Translations under genes and position numbers: made by a program | Source of the DNA: Pseudophaeobacter sp965641885 | Lineage (GTDB): Bacteria; Pseudomonadota; Alphaproteobacteria; Rhodobacterales; Rhodobacteraceae | DNA length: 64,000 nt | Reading direction: 5' to 3' | NCBI GenBank assembly: GCA_965641885.1 | Contig: OZ282574.1 | Location: 186,001-250,000 of the forward strand | Notes under the pieces: generated by a model | What the model was told of the DNA's origin: nothing | What the model saw: only the letters and a program-made list of their open reading frames with translations | Database searches by the model: none | Shown here: one piece after another, positions 52,815-61,664 of the stretch | How the letters are laid out: each line of letters opens with the position of its first letter | How positions within the stretch are numbered: position 1 is the first letter of the stretch

Positions 52815-53632
52815 CAGGTCGTCCCTCCAGAAGATTGGCCTGAAGATTGGCCTGATGATTGGCCCGGCAGTTTGTCCAGTGCCTTGTCGAGCCAGCCGAG
52901 GAAGCCACCAGGCTCTTCGGTGACTGGCGCCAGCAGCGGTGCCAGGATGTCGATCTGCGCGTCCAGCGTATCCTTAGGACGTGGCGGCAGGTATTTGTTC
53001 ACGGGCTTGGTGCCCATCTCGGGCATCAGATCCATGCCACCGCGCTCGGCCACCAGCTGGCTGACCGCGCTCTCGGCATCGCCCAGATCGCCAAAGTGGC
53101 GCGCGCCCGAGGGGCAGGTGCGCACGCAGGTGGGCACCCGGTCCACCTCTGGCAGGTTCTCGTTATAGATCCGGTCAACGCAGAGGGTGCATTTTTTCAT
53201 CACGCCTTCAGCCAGGTCCAGTTCGCGGGCCCCGTAGGGGCAGGACCAGGCGCAAAGGCCGCAGCCAATGCAGTCGCTTTCGTTGACCAGAACAATGCCA
53301 TCCTCAACCCGTTTGTAGCTGGCACCCGTAGGGCAGACAGTCACGCAAGGCGCGTCCTCGCAATGCAGGCAGGATTTCGGAAAATGGATCAGCTGGGCTG
53401 CCGGGGCGGGTTTGCTGGGCGTGGCGGCCGGCTGCACCTCGAAACTATGCACCCGGTTGAGGAAGGTTCCCGAAGGATCAGCGCCATAGGCATCCTGATC
53501 CGACAGGGGCGCGCCATAGTTTTCGGTGTTCCAGCCCTTGCAGGAAATCACACAGGCATGGCAGCCAACGCAGGTGTCCAGGTCAATGACCAGACCCATT
53601 TTGCGGGTGGTACTGGTGGGGAGCTCTGTCAT
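52814..53632 (-). CDS. soeB: Sulfite-oxidising enzyme iron-sulfur subunit SoeB
   Basis: 272 residues. Four ferredoxin cysteine groups: CVGCHACVISCKGWN, CLHCEDAPCVTVCPTGA, CIGCGLCAWSCPYGA and CTLCVDRI, as in DmsB-type electron-transfer subunits. It carries electrons from SoeA to SoeC. The C-terminus is a threefold GQSS repeat from a 12-bp tandem repeat (about 52826-52866). Overlaps soeA by 4 bases. Confidence 0.9.
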   Translation of the reverse strand: MTELPTSTTRKMGLVIDLDTCVGCHACVISCKGWNTENYGAPLSDQDAYGADPSGTFLNRVHSFEVQPAATPSKPAPAAQLIHFPKSCLHCEDAPCVTVCPTGASYKRVEDGIVLVNESDCIGCGLCAWSCPYGARELDLAEGVMKKCTLCVDRIYNENLPEVDRVPTCVRTCPSGARHFGDLGDAESAVSQLVAERGGMDLMPEMGTKPVNKYLPPRPKDTLDAQIDILAPLLAPVTEEPGGFLGWLDKALDKLPGQSSGQSSGQSSGGTT

Positions 53633-56469
53633 TTGCCTACCTTCCAGGTCAGATCTTTTGGGCCGGTGCCTACGGGCGATTTGATCGGGTCAAACACGGG
53701 CTGGCTCTCGCGAAAATCTGCCGGAGCCCCCGCCTTCTCAATCTTGACCTTCAGATCAAACCAGGCGGCCTGACCGGTGATTGGGTCGGAATTGGCCCAC
53801 CTCAGCCCGTCGCCCTTGGGCGGCAACAGCTCGTGGATCAGATGGTTGAGCAAAAAGCCCTTGGTGGCCTCTGGTGCGTTTTCTTCCAGCGCCCAGGTGC
53901 CTTTGCGTTTGCCGATGGCGTTCCAGGTCCAGACGGTATTGTCGTTCAGCGCCGCCATCTCCATCACCGGCACGGTGATCTCGCCATGGGGCGAAGAAAC
54001 CCTGGCCCAGTCGCCATCGGTCAGGTCGTGTTGCCGCATCAGTTTTGTTGGCAGATACAGCGGGTTGCGGCCATGCAGCTGACGCAGCCAGGCGTTTTGT
54101 GTCCCCCAGGAGTGATACATCGCCATGGGCCGCTGGGTCAGCGCGTTTACAGTGTAGCCCTCGTTGCCCTGCTGGTCGGTCTCATACCAGATTGGCAGCG
54201 GATCCATGGTTTCCTTAATGCGGTCGCGCAGATGGTCGGGCGGCTGTCGCTCGCCGTGTCCTTCAGCGGCCAGCTGGAATTTGCGCATAGGCTCCACATA
54301 GAGCTGGAACAGATAGGGTTGCGGGCTGTCAAAAAGGCCCATGCCGACGGCCCAGTCCTGATAGGCCATGTTCCAGGGTTTGAAATAGCTGGCCTCGGTT
54401 GGGATATGTTCAACAAAAAAGCCGCCGTTTTCGATGTATTTTTCCAGCTGCTGCGGGTTGGGCGCACCGCGTCCGGATTTGTCGCCATCGGGGCCACGAA
54501 AGCCAGCCAGCGGGCCAATGCCCGGCTTGCGCTCATGGTTGACGATATAGTCGGCATAGTCCTGCCATTTGGCGCTGCCGTCCTCGGCGGTAAAACCTGG
54601 CAGCTTCATCTTGTTGGCCAGCTGTACCAGCACGGTCTGAAAACCGCGCACATCCCGGTCGGGTTCAATCACCGGCCAGCGGATCGCATCGGCAGCCCCA
54701 TCGGCCTCGCAGATCGGGCGGTCCAGCATCGAGATGCAGTCGTGACGCTCAAGATAGGTGGTGTCGGGCAGGATCAGGTCGGCATAGGCCACCATCTCGG
54801 AAGAATAGGCGTCGGAATAGATGATCCGGGGGATTTTATATTCGCCGTCCTCGCCCTTGTCCGTCAGCATCTCGATCACACCGCCGGTGTTCATCGACGA
54901 GTTCCACGACATATTGGCCATATACATGAACAGCGTGTCGATCTTGTAGGGATCACCCGCATGGGCGTTGGAGATCACCATATGCATCAGCCCGTGGCTG
55001 GACATCGGGTTTTCCCAGGTAAAGGCCTTGTCGATGCGCGCCGGGCTGCCATCGGTTTTCAGCGCCAGATGCTCGGGGCCGTGCACAAAGCCCAGATGCG
55101 GCCCGTCGAGGGGTTTGTTCGGGGTGACCCGGCAATGGGGCGCCGGATGGGCCTCAACGGGTTTGGGATAGGGCGGTTTAAAGCGAAAGCCGCCGGGGGC
55201 CTCAACCGTGCCGAGGATGATCTGCAGCACATGCAGCGCCCGGCAGGTCTGAAAGCCATTGGCATGGGCCGAGACACCGCGCATCGCATGCATGGCGACC
55301 GGGCGGCCAATCATTTTGTCATGTTTCTCACCGCGAAAATCCGTCCATTCCTGATCCAGCTCAAATGCCTCGTCAAAGGCAACGCGGGCCAGTTCAGCGG
55401 CGATAGCGCGGATGCGGGCGGCCGGGATGCCACAACGCTCGGCCACGGCCTCGGGGGCGTATTCATCCTTGAGGTAGCGCTCGGCCATCAGCTGGAACAC
55501 CGAGACATGGGTGATGTCGCCCATCTTAAAGCTGCCGCCCAGATCAGGCCGGACGCCCTTCATGTCAAAGGGGGCCAGCTTGCCGGTCTTGCGGTTGATC
55601 ACCAGCGGTGTGCCGTGGTCGTCGCGCAGAAACAGGCCCTTGTCGGGCGAGTTGGGGTCTTGGTTCACCAGCACTGGCGCATTAGTGTAGCGGCTGAGGT
55701 AGTCGAGGTCGATCTTGCCGGCCTTCATCAGCTCATGCACCAGCGCCAGAATGAACAGCCCGTCGGTGCCCGGGGTGATGCCTACCCAATCGTCTGCAAT
55801 CGCATTATAGCCCGAGCGGATCGGGTTGACGCCAATCACCCGTGCGCCGCGCGCCTTGATCTTGCCAAGGCCCATCTTGATCGGGTTGCTGTCGTGATCT
55901 TCGGCAACGCCAAACAGCATGAACAGCTTTGTGTGGTCCCAGTCGGGCTGGCCAAACTCCCAAAAGGCGCCGCCCATGGTGTAGATACCGGCCGTGGCCA
56001 TATTGACCGAGCAAAAGCCGCCGTGTGCTGCATAGTTGCAGGTGCCAAAGTTCTGCGCCCAGAACCCGGTGAAGGACTGCGACTGATCCCGGCCGGTGAA
56101 AAACGCCAGCTTTGACGGATCATCCTTGCGGATCGGCTCCAGCCAGCCCGCCGCGATTTCCAGCGCTTCGTCCCATGAGATTTCCTCGAACTCGCCCGAG
56201 CCACGTGGGCCAACCCGTTTAAGCGGGGCTTTCAGGCGCGAGGGCGCATTGACCTGCATGATGCCGGCTGAACCCTTGGCGCAGAGCACGCCCTTGTTGA
56301 CGGGGTGATCGCGGTTGCCCTCGATATAGGCGACCTCTTTCTCGCCGTCCTCATTGGTTTTCATATGCACGTTGATGCCACAGCGGCATGCGCACATGTA
56401 GCAGGTGGTCTGACGGATCTCGTCTGACACCTTTGGGGATGTCTCCACCCGGGGTTGCTGGAACGTCAT
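53629..56469 (-). CDS. soeA: Sulfite-oxidising enzyme molybdopterin subunit SoeA
   Basis: 946 residues. N-terminal 4Fe-4S ligands C23-x2-C26-x3-C30 and C63 (CYMCACRC, VLCAKG), then bis-MGD domains (NMATAGIYTMGGAFWEFGQPD, PDTTYLERHDCISMLDRP, HGEITVPVMEM). It lacks a Tat signal, so it acts in the cytoplasm, as the SoeABC enzyme does. It lies with xsc, which makes sulfite, so oxidation of sulfite to sulfate is the best call; other polysulfide- or formate-type relatives cannot be excluded by sequence alone. Confidence 0.88.
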   Translation of the reverse strand: MTFQQPRVETSPKVSDEIRQTTCYMCACRCGINVHMKTNEDGEKEVAYIEGNRDHPVNKGVLCAKGSAGIMQVNAPSRLKAPLKRVGPRGSGEFEEISWDEALEIAAGWLEPIRKDDPSKLAFFTGRDQSQSFTGFWAQNFGTCNYAAHGGFCSVNMATAGIYTMGGAFWEFGQPDWDHTKLFMLFGVAEDHDSNPIKMGLGKIKARGARVIGVNPIRSGYNAIADDWVGITPGTDGLFILALVHELMKAGKIDLDYLSRYTNAPVLVNQDPNSPDKGLFLRDDHGTPLVINRKTGKLAPFDMKGVRPDLGGSFKMGDITHVSVFQLMAERYLKDEYAPEAVAERCGIPAARIRAIAAELARVAFDEAFELDQEWTDFRGEKHDKMIGRPVAMHAMRGVSAHANGFQTCRALHVLQIILGTVEAPGGFRFKPPYPKPVEAHPAPHCRVTPNKPLDGPHLGFVHGPEHLALKTDGSPARIDKAFTWENPMSSHGLMHMVISNAHAGDPYKIDTLFMYMANMSWNSSMNTGGVIEMLTDKGEDGEYKIPRIIYSDAYSSEMVAYADLILPDTTYLERHDCISMLDRPICEADGAADAIRWPVIEPDRDVRGFQTVLVQLANKMKLPGFTAEDGSAKWQDYADYIVNHERKPGIGPLAGFRGPDGDKSGRGAPNPQQLEKYIENGGFFVEHIPTEASYFKPWNMAYQDWAVGMGLFDSPQPYLFQLYVEPMRKFQLAAEGHGERQPPDHLRDRIKETMDPLPIWYETDQQGNEGYTVNALTQRPMAMYHSWGTQNAWLRQLHGRNPLYLPTKLMRQHDLTDGDWARVSSPHGEITVPVMEMAALNDNTVWTWNAIGKRKGTWALEENAPEATKGFLLNHLIHELLPPKGDGLRWANSDPITGQAAWFDLKVKIEKAGAPADFRESQPVFDPIKSPVGTGPKDLTWKVGK

Positions 56470-56509
56470 CTGGCCTCCCTAAACCTGTTGTTTGTCTGCT
56501 CTTATCGGA

Positions 56510-57574
56510 TCAGGTCAGGACCATGATCCCCGCCAGAATAAACCCGGCAATGAACAGTGTTTCTACGATGATTAAGGCAATGGCCGCGCCTCCAACGGCC
56601 AGAACCTGTTTCAGATTGGTCTTCATGCCGACAGCGGCAATGGCCGTCAGCAACAGCCAGCGCGAGGTCTGGCTGAGGAAATCAGTGATTGCCGCAGGGA
56701 TCAGCCCGGCAGAGTTGAGCACGGCCAGTGCCAGAAACGCGACGACAAAGCCGGGCAGCAGGGGAGGGCGGGCACCGTCGCCCGACAAACTGGCAAAAGA
56801 GCGGATCAGCAAGGACGCAACCAGCACGATCGGCGCCAGCATGGCCACGCGGATCAGTTTTACCAGCGTGGCAGAGTCACCGGTTTGTTCGGAAATCGAA
56901 AACCCCGCGCCCACCACCTGCGCCACATCATGGATGGTGCCGCCGAGAAAAACGCCGGCCTGATTAGAGTCCAGCTCAAGGAAATTTACCAGAACGGGAT
57001 AGGCGATCATGGCGATGGTCGACAGCACGGTCACGCCCATGACGGTGAAAATAAGCCGCTCTTCCGAGCGGTCATCGCGCGGCAGGATGGCGCTGAGAGC
57101 CATCGCCGCCGAGGCACCACAGATTGCCACAGAGCCGGCTGTCAGCAGTGCAAACCGCCATTTGTGGCCAAAGAGCTGCGCCACCAGCAGGCCAAAGCCA
57201 ATGGTGGCAATGACACCTGCGACGACCAGGCCAATCAGCTCCCAGCCCAGCCCCATCATCAGCCCCATCGAGACCCGCACCCCAAGAAAGGCAATCCCCA
57301 GCCGCAGCAGAGAGCGCGCCGAAAAGGCAATGCCGGGAACCGTTTTGCCCTCTTCGCCTAGGAAACTCACCGCGATGCCCAGCAGGAGTGCAAGCAGCAT
57401 GGCGGGGGTTGCGTAATGCTCGGCCAGAAACTGCGCTGTCACGGCGACAATCACCGCAACCGCGATGCCGGGAAACAAGTCCTTCATGTGGGCACGCAGC
57501 GTCTGAGCAGTCAGCTTTAAACGGGCGGGTAGGATCGTGTCAGTCAAGGCAGGGCTTTCAAAAAGGAACTGCAA
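56510..57574 (-). CDS. YeiH-type putative sulfate exporter family protein
   Basis: 354 residues, about ten membrane segments, COG2855 pattern (HYATPAMLLALLLGIAVSFL, RLGIAFLGVRVSM, GASAAMALSAILPRD, VFLGGTIHDVAQVVGAGFSISEQTG). In Paracoccus a member is placed next to xsc as TauZ, proposed to export sulfate. Here it lies 40 bases before soeA, fitting removal of the sulfate formed. Transport activity is inferred. Confidence 0.9.
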   Translation of the reverse strand: MQFLFESPALTDTILPARLKLTAQTLRAHMKDLFPGIAVAVIVAVTAQFLAEHYATPAMLLALLLGIAVSFLGEEGKTVPGIAFSARSLLRLGIAFLGVRVSMGLMMGLGWELIGLVVAGVIATIGFGLLVAQLFGHKWRFALLTAGSVAICGASAAMALSAILPRDDRSEERLIFTVMGVTVLSTIAMIAYPVLVNFLELDSNQAGVFLGGTIHDVAQVVGAGFSISEQTGDSATLVKLIRVAMLAPIVLVASLLIRSFASLSGDGARPPLLPGFVVAFLALAVLNSAGLIPAAITDFLSQTSRWLLLTAIAAVGMKTNLKQVLAVGGAAIALIIVETLFIAGFILAGIMVLT

Positions 57575-57726
57575 AAGCGCAGGTGTGGAATTTGTGTACT
57601 GATTTTCGCGCGCCCCACAGGGGAAGACGATTTTTTGTTTTTCTTGCCAAAAATGGTAAGTATGTTCCGAAATTTTGAACAGGGTAGAATATCGTTTGGT
57701 CTCTCATGGGCAGCTTCATAGGCCCC

Positions 57727-58881
57727 TCATGGACAGTCTGTGATCAAGGCACGGGTATCCATGGCGATCTGGCGTTCCTCTTCTGCCGGAACGATCCAGG
57801 CCATCGGTGAACTTCCCTGGGGGGTCAGGCAGTCGGCATTTTCGGAGTTGCGATCCGGGTCGACAGCGCAGCCGAGCCAGGCAAAGCCTTCGAGGATGCG
57901 GGCGCGAATGTTGCGGGCGTTCTCGCCAATGCCGCCGGTAAAGGCGATGGCGTCGCAGCCGCCCATGGCGCCGAGCAGGCTGTGCCCGTGGCGGATGGCC
58001 CAGTAGCAGAAATGGTCGATAGCAAATTGCGCCGCAGCTGTACCGGCCTCTTCCAGCGCACGCATGTCTGACAGGCCACCAGACAGGCCGGTCAGGCCTG
58101 ATTTGTTGTTCAGCAGCGCCTTGGTCTCACTCAGGCCGATCTCTTCCACAAGCCTGAGTGTGGCATTGGGATCCAGAGTGCCGACACGGGTGCCCATGGT
58201 CAGCCCCTCAAGCGGAGAATAGCCCATGGTCGTGGCCACGGACTCTCCGTTTTTGATGGCACAGATGGAGGCCCCGTTGCCGAGGTGAAAGGCCAGCAGT
58301 CGCGCGGGCAGGGGCTGGGCGGAGATCTCGGGCAGGCGGCGACACAGTGCGGCATAGGACAACCCGTGAAAGCCATAGCGGCGCAACCCCAGCGCCTCGG
58401 CCTCGGGCGGCAGGGCATACCGGCTGGCGACCTCGGGCATGGTGGCGTGAAAGGCGGTGTCGAAACTGGCATATTGCGCAAGCTCCGGTGCAAGGCGGTC
58501 GAGGGCATCAATGGCCGAAAGCGCATGCGGGTTGTGCAGGGGGGCCAGCGGGACGCAGGTTTTGATCTTTGCGCGCACATCGGGGGTGATGCGCGTGGGA
58601 GAGGTAAGTTCAACGCCGCCATGGACCACGCGATGCGCCACCGCGCGCAGGCTGTCCGGGCCGGCGTCTTCACCTGTGAGCCGTTTCAGCACCGCGGACA
58701 GGGCCTGGCTATGGTCGGGCAGCTCCAGTGGCTCAGTCACCGTGCCGATGCGGAGGTGACCGCTGCCACCGATGCCCTCTGCCACACCGCTCAGCCGCTC
58801 GCGCAGATGGGCGTCAAAGACCGCGAATTTCACAGAAGACGACCCAGTATTCAGCACGAGGATGTCGGCAGGATTGGTCAT
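57727..58881 (-). CDS. ackA: Acetate kinase
   Basis: 384 residues. It converts acetyl phosphate and ADP to acetate and ATP. NTGSSSVKFAVFD at the start, VVHGG near residue 88, GFHGLSY near 170, HLGNGAS and FTGGIGENA are the ASKHA signatures. It takes the place where pta is usual in xsc clusters. It overlaps the TauE-type gene by 4 bases. Confidence 0.95.
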   Translation of the reverse strand: MTNPADILVLNTGSSSVKFAVFDAHLRERLSGVAEGIGGSGHLRIGTVTEPLELPDHSQALSAVLKRLTGEDAGPDSLRAVAHRVVHGGVELTSPTRITPDVRAKIKTCVPLAPLHNPHALSAIDALDRLAPELAQYASFDTAFHATMPEVASRYALPPEAEALGLRRYGFHGLSYAALCRRLPEISAQPLPARLLAFHLGNGASICAIKNGESVATTMGYSPLEGLTMGTRVGTLDPNATLRLVEEIGLSETKALLNNKSGLTGLSGGLSDMRALEEAGTAAAQFAIDHFCYWAIRHGHSLLGAMGGCDAIAFTGGIGENARNIRARILEGFAWLGCAVDPDRNSENADCLTPQGSSPMAWIVPAEEERQIAMDTRALITDCP

Positions 58882-59624
58882 AGTGCCACCTTCAGGATGT
58901 TGAGAACAGAAAACAGCGTCAGCAGGATCACGATCACCCGGCGAAACTGCGCCTGTGACGCTGATGAGAACCGCAGCCCTCCGGCCCAGACGCCTAGGCC
59001 CAGGATGGGAAAGGCCAGCGCCACCCCGATGAGCGTGTCGGAACCCGTCAGGTCATTGGCATGCATCACCGGCAGGGCCATCAGATCAATGCCGGTGAGA
59101 AAGACAATCATGGTGGCGCGAAACACGGCAGGCGCCATTGGTTGCGCTGTCAAAAAGGCCGCAGCAGGCAGTCCGCCCACACCAGCGCTATTGACCATGC
59201 CGGACAGAAACCCAGTCGAGAAATTGCCCTTGAAGCCGATGGGACGGCGCAGCTGCCAGCCGCTCAGCAGAATGAGGCTGAGCAGCAGAATGACCGCCGA
59301 TATCGCCAGCCGGGCCTGATCTTCGCCCAGCCGCGCCATCACAGTGATCGAGGGCACGGTGGCGATGGCGGCACCTGCCAGCAGCGGCCAGACGCGGGAC
59401 CAGTCCACATGGGCACGGATGCCTCGCGCCTGAAACAGGGTCATGGCGATTTCGCAGGAGAAAATAACCGGGATCAGCGGCAGCGGATTGGTAGTGAGCG
59501 CCGCCAGAATGATAAAAACGGCGGAAAACCCAAAACCAGAGTAGCCGCGAATATAGGCCGCCGCACAGAGCGCAGCGGCCAGATATGCCCCTTGGCCTGA
59601 TGTCAGATCAAAGGGCAGATCCAT
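58878..59624 (-). CDS. tauE: TauE/SafE family sulfite exporter
   Basis: 248 residues, about eight membrane segments. GYSGFGFSAVFIILAALTTNPLPLIPVI and the second-repeat GFLSGMVNSAGVGGLPAAAFL are the paired family signatures. It probably exports sulfite or sulfoacetate-type anions released by Xsc. ATG five bases after the xsc stop. Confidence 0.9.
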   Translation of the reverse strand: MDLPFDLTSGQGAYLAAALCAAAYIRGYSGFGFSAVFIILAALTTNPLPLIPVIFSCEIAMTLFQARGIRAHVDWSRVWPLLAGAAIATVPSITVMARLGEDQARLAISAVILLLSLILLSGWQLRRPIGFKGNFSTGFLSGMVNSAGVGGLPAAAFLTAQPMAPAVFRATMIVFLTGIDLMALPVMHANDLTGSDTLIGVALAFPILGLGVWAGGLRFSSASQAQFRRVIVILLTLFSVLNILKVAL

Positions 59625-59629
59625 TGCGA

Positions 59630-61402
59630 TCAGACCTGCTGTTCGCGCATGTCTGCGGCGTCAATTCCGGCCACTGCAACCGGTTTCTTCATCGCGTCCC
59701 GGCGGAAAGGCTCGCCCAGCTCCTGGTTGATCATCGCTTCAATCAGGGTGGTGATGCCGTTCTTCTGGTCTTCGACGGCCTGAGACAGGGCAGCTGTCAG
59801 CTCTTCCATGGTGCGGGCGACAACGCCTTTGAGGCCACAGGCATTGGCGATGCCGGCATATGAGACCTGCTGGTCCAGCTCGGTGCCAACAAAGTTGTCG
59901 TCAAACCATAGGGTCGAGTTACGCTTTTCCGCGCCCCACTGGTAGTTGCGGAACACCACCTGGGTGACGGCGGGCCACTCTTCGCGGCCAATTGCAGTGA
60001 GCTCGGTAACAGCGATGCCAAAGGCGCCATCGCCAGAGAAGCCAACAACCGGAACATCGGGGCAGCCGATCTTGGCGCCAACAACCGCAGGCAGGCCATA
60101 GCCACAGGGACCGAACAGACCGGGGGCCAGATATTTGCGGCTGTCGTCAAACGATGGGTAGGCGTTGCCGATGGCGCAGTTGTTGCCAATGTCAGACGAG
60201 ATGATGGCGTCTTTTGGCAGCGCAGACTGAATTGCACGCCAGGCCATCCGGGGGCTCATCCAGTCGGGCTTGTCGCCACGGGCGCGCGCGTTCCAGGTGG
60301 TGCCGGGATCGTCGTCCTCGTGGTCCATGGACGACAGCTGCTGTGCCCAGGTCGATTTCGCAGTGGAGATCACCGCCATACGGTCGTCGCGGCCTTCGTC
60401 ACCGGCAGAGGCCGAAAGTTTTTCCAGCAGCGAGGTGGCAACTTTCTTAGCGTCGCCAACGATGCCAACGGTGACTTTCTTGGTCAGGCCAATGCGGTCC
60501 GGGTTGATGTCGACCTGGATAATTTTGGCATCTGTGGGCCAATAGTCGATGCCATAGCCGGGCAGGGTCGAGAACGGGTTCAGGCGGGAACCCAGGGCCA
60601 ACACAACATCTGCCTTGGCGATCAGCTCCATACCGGCCTTGGAGCCATTGTAGCCCAGTGGGCCTGCAAACAGCGGGTGCGAGCCGGGGAAGGCGTCGTT
60701 GTGCTGGTAGCCCACGCAGACCGGGGCGCCAAGGCGCTCTGCCAGATCTTTGGAGGCCTCAATACCCCCGGCCAAAACCACACCGGCACCGTTCAGAATG
60801 ACGGGGAATTTGGCGGCTGACAGCAGATCAGCGGCTTCCTGCAGCGAGGCCTCACCGCCACCGGGGCGTTCAAACTCAACAATCTGGGGCAGCTCAATGT
60901 CGACAATCTGGGTGAACATGTCGCGCGGAATGTTCAGCTGGGCCGGAGCCGAGCAACGCTTGGCCTGCATGATGACGCGGCTGAGGACCTCGGCCACGCG
61001 GCTGGGGTCGCGGACTTCTTCCTGGTAGCAGACGCAGTCGGCAAACATGCGCATCTGTTCCATCTCCTGAAAGCCGCCCTGACCGATGGTCTTGTTGGCG
61101 GCCTGCGGTGTGACCAGCAGCAGCGGCGTGTGGTTCCAGTAGGCGGTTTTGACGGCGGTGACAAAATTGGTGATGCCGGGGCCATTCTGGGCGATCATCA
61201 TCGACATTTTGCCGGTGGCACGGGTGTAGCCGTCTGCCATCATGCCGCCAGAGCCCTCATGGGCGCAGTCCCAGAAGGTGATGCCTGCCTTGGGGAAGAT
61301 GTCGGAAATCGGCATCATGGCCGACCCGATAATCCCAAATGCATGCTGAATGCCGTGCATTTGCAGGGTTTTTACAAAGGCTTCCTCGGTGGTCATTTTC
61401 AT
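59630..61402 (-). CDS. xsc: Sulfoacetaldehyde acetyltransferase
   Basis: 590 residues, full length. A thiamine-diphosphate enzyme that cleaves sulfoacetaldehyde with phosphate to acetyl phosphate and sulfite. MTTEEAFVKTLQMHGIQHAFGIIGSAMMPISDIFPKAGI-type start (motif HAFGIIGSAM), the ThDP Glu in CAHEGSGGM, and the cofactor motif GDGAFGIAVTELTAIGRE with the Asn in FRNYQWGAEKRNS; the last is characteristic of Xsc. TauR-like boxes lie 60-115 bases upstream. Confidence 0.97.
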   Translation of the reverse strand: MKMTTEEAFVKTLQMHGIQHAFGIIGSAMMPISDIFPKAGITFWDCAHEGSGGMMADGYTRATGKMSMMIAQNGPGITNFVTAVKTAYWNHTPLLLVTPQAANKTIGQGGFQEMEQMRMFADCVCYQEEVRDPSRVAEVLSRVIMQAKRCSAPAQLNIPRDMFTQIVDIELPQIVEFERPGGGEASLQEAADLLSAAKFPVILNGAGVVLAGGIEASKDLAERLGAPVCVGYQHNDAFPGSHPLFAGPLGYNGSKAGMELIAKADVVLALGSRLNPFSTLPGYGIDYWPTDAKIIQVDINPDRIGLTKKVTVGIVGDAKKVATSLLEKLSASAGDEGRDDRMAVISTAKSTWAQQLSSMDHEDDDPGTTWNARARGDKPDWMSPRMAWRAIQSALPKDAIISSDIGNNCAIGNAYPSFDDSRKYLAPGLFGPCGYGLPAVVGAKIGCPDVPVVGFSGDGAFGIAVTELTAIGREEWPAVTQVVFRNYQWGAEKRNSTLWFDDNFVGTELDQQVSYAGIANACGLKGVVARTMEELTAALSQAVEDQKNGITTLIEAMINQELGEPFRRDAMKKPVAVAGIDAADMREQQV

Positions 61403-61463
61403 GGCGGGTGCTCCTAAGTGCGACGCATAGAGCCCCGGTCTATTTCCGGGGATTAATACCGGT

Positions 61464-61518
61464 TTAGGCAGACAAAGCCGGGTCAGTTAGGGCCAGTTTC
61501 AGAGGCGGATAGATCCAA
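61464..61518 (-). promoter_or_regulatory. Three phased TauR-like boxes upstream of xsc
   Basis: On the minus strand TTGGATCTAT (61518-61509), CTGGCCCTAA (61496-61487) and GTCTGCCTAA (61473-61464), repeating every 22-23 bases. They compare with CTGGACYTAA as remembered for Rhodobacter capsulatus TauR; the central box differs at one position, the outer ones are weaker. Confidence 0.5.
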
Positions 61519-61664
61519 AATTGACCCGTCAGATATGGAAATTGAAATCTTTCAACAGCTTCAAAGGGTCACAGGATTGAGGCTCACAATGACATTTGTC
61601 AATAATTGAGATAAAAAGTCTCATTTGTGGCGTCATTTTGGTGGGTGGGCCTGTGCGGCCAGGG

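Noticed and set aside
53833..56115. 760-codon plus-strand open frame
   Set aside because: Antisense to soeA, whose family motifs and start are clear; long antisense frames are common in GC-rich DNA and this one has no recognisable domain.
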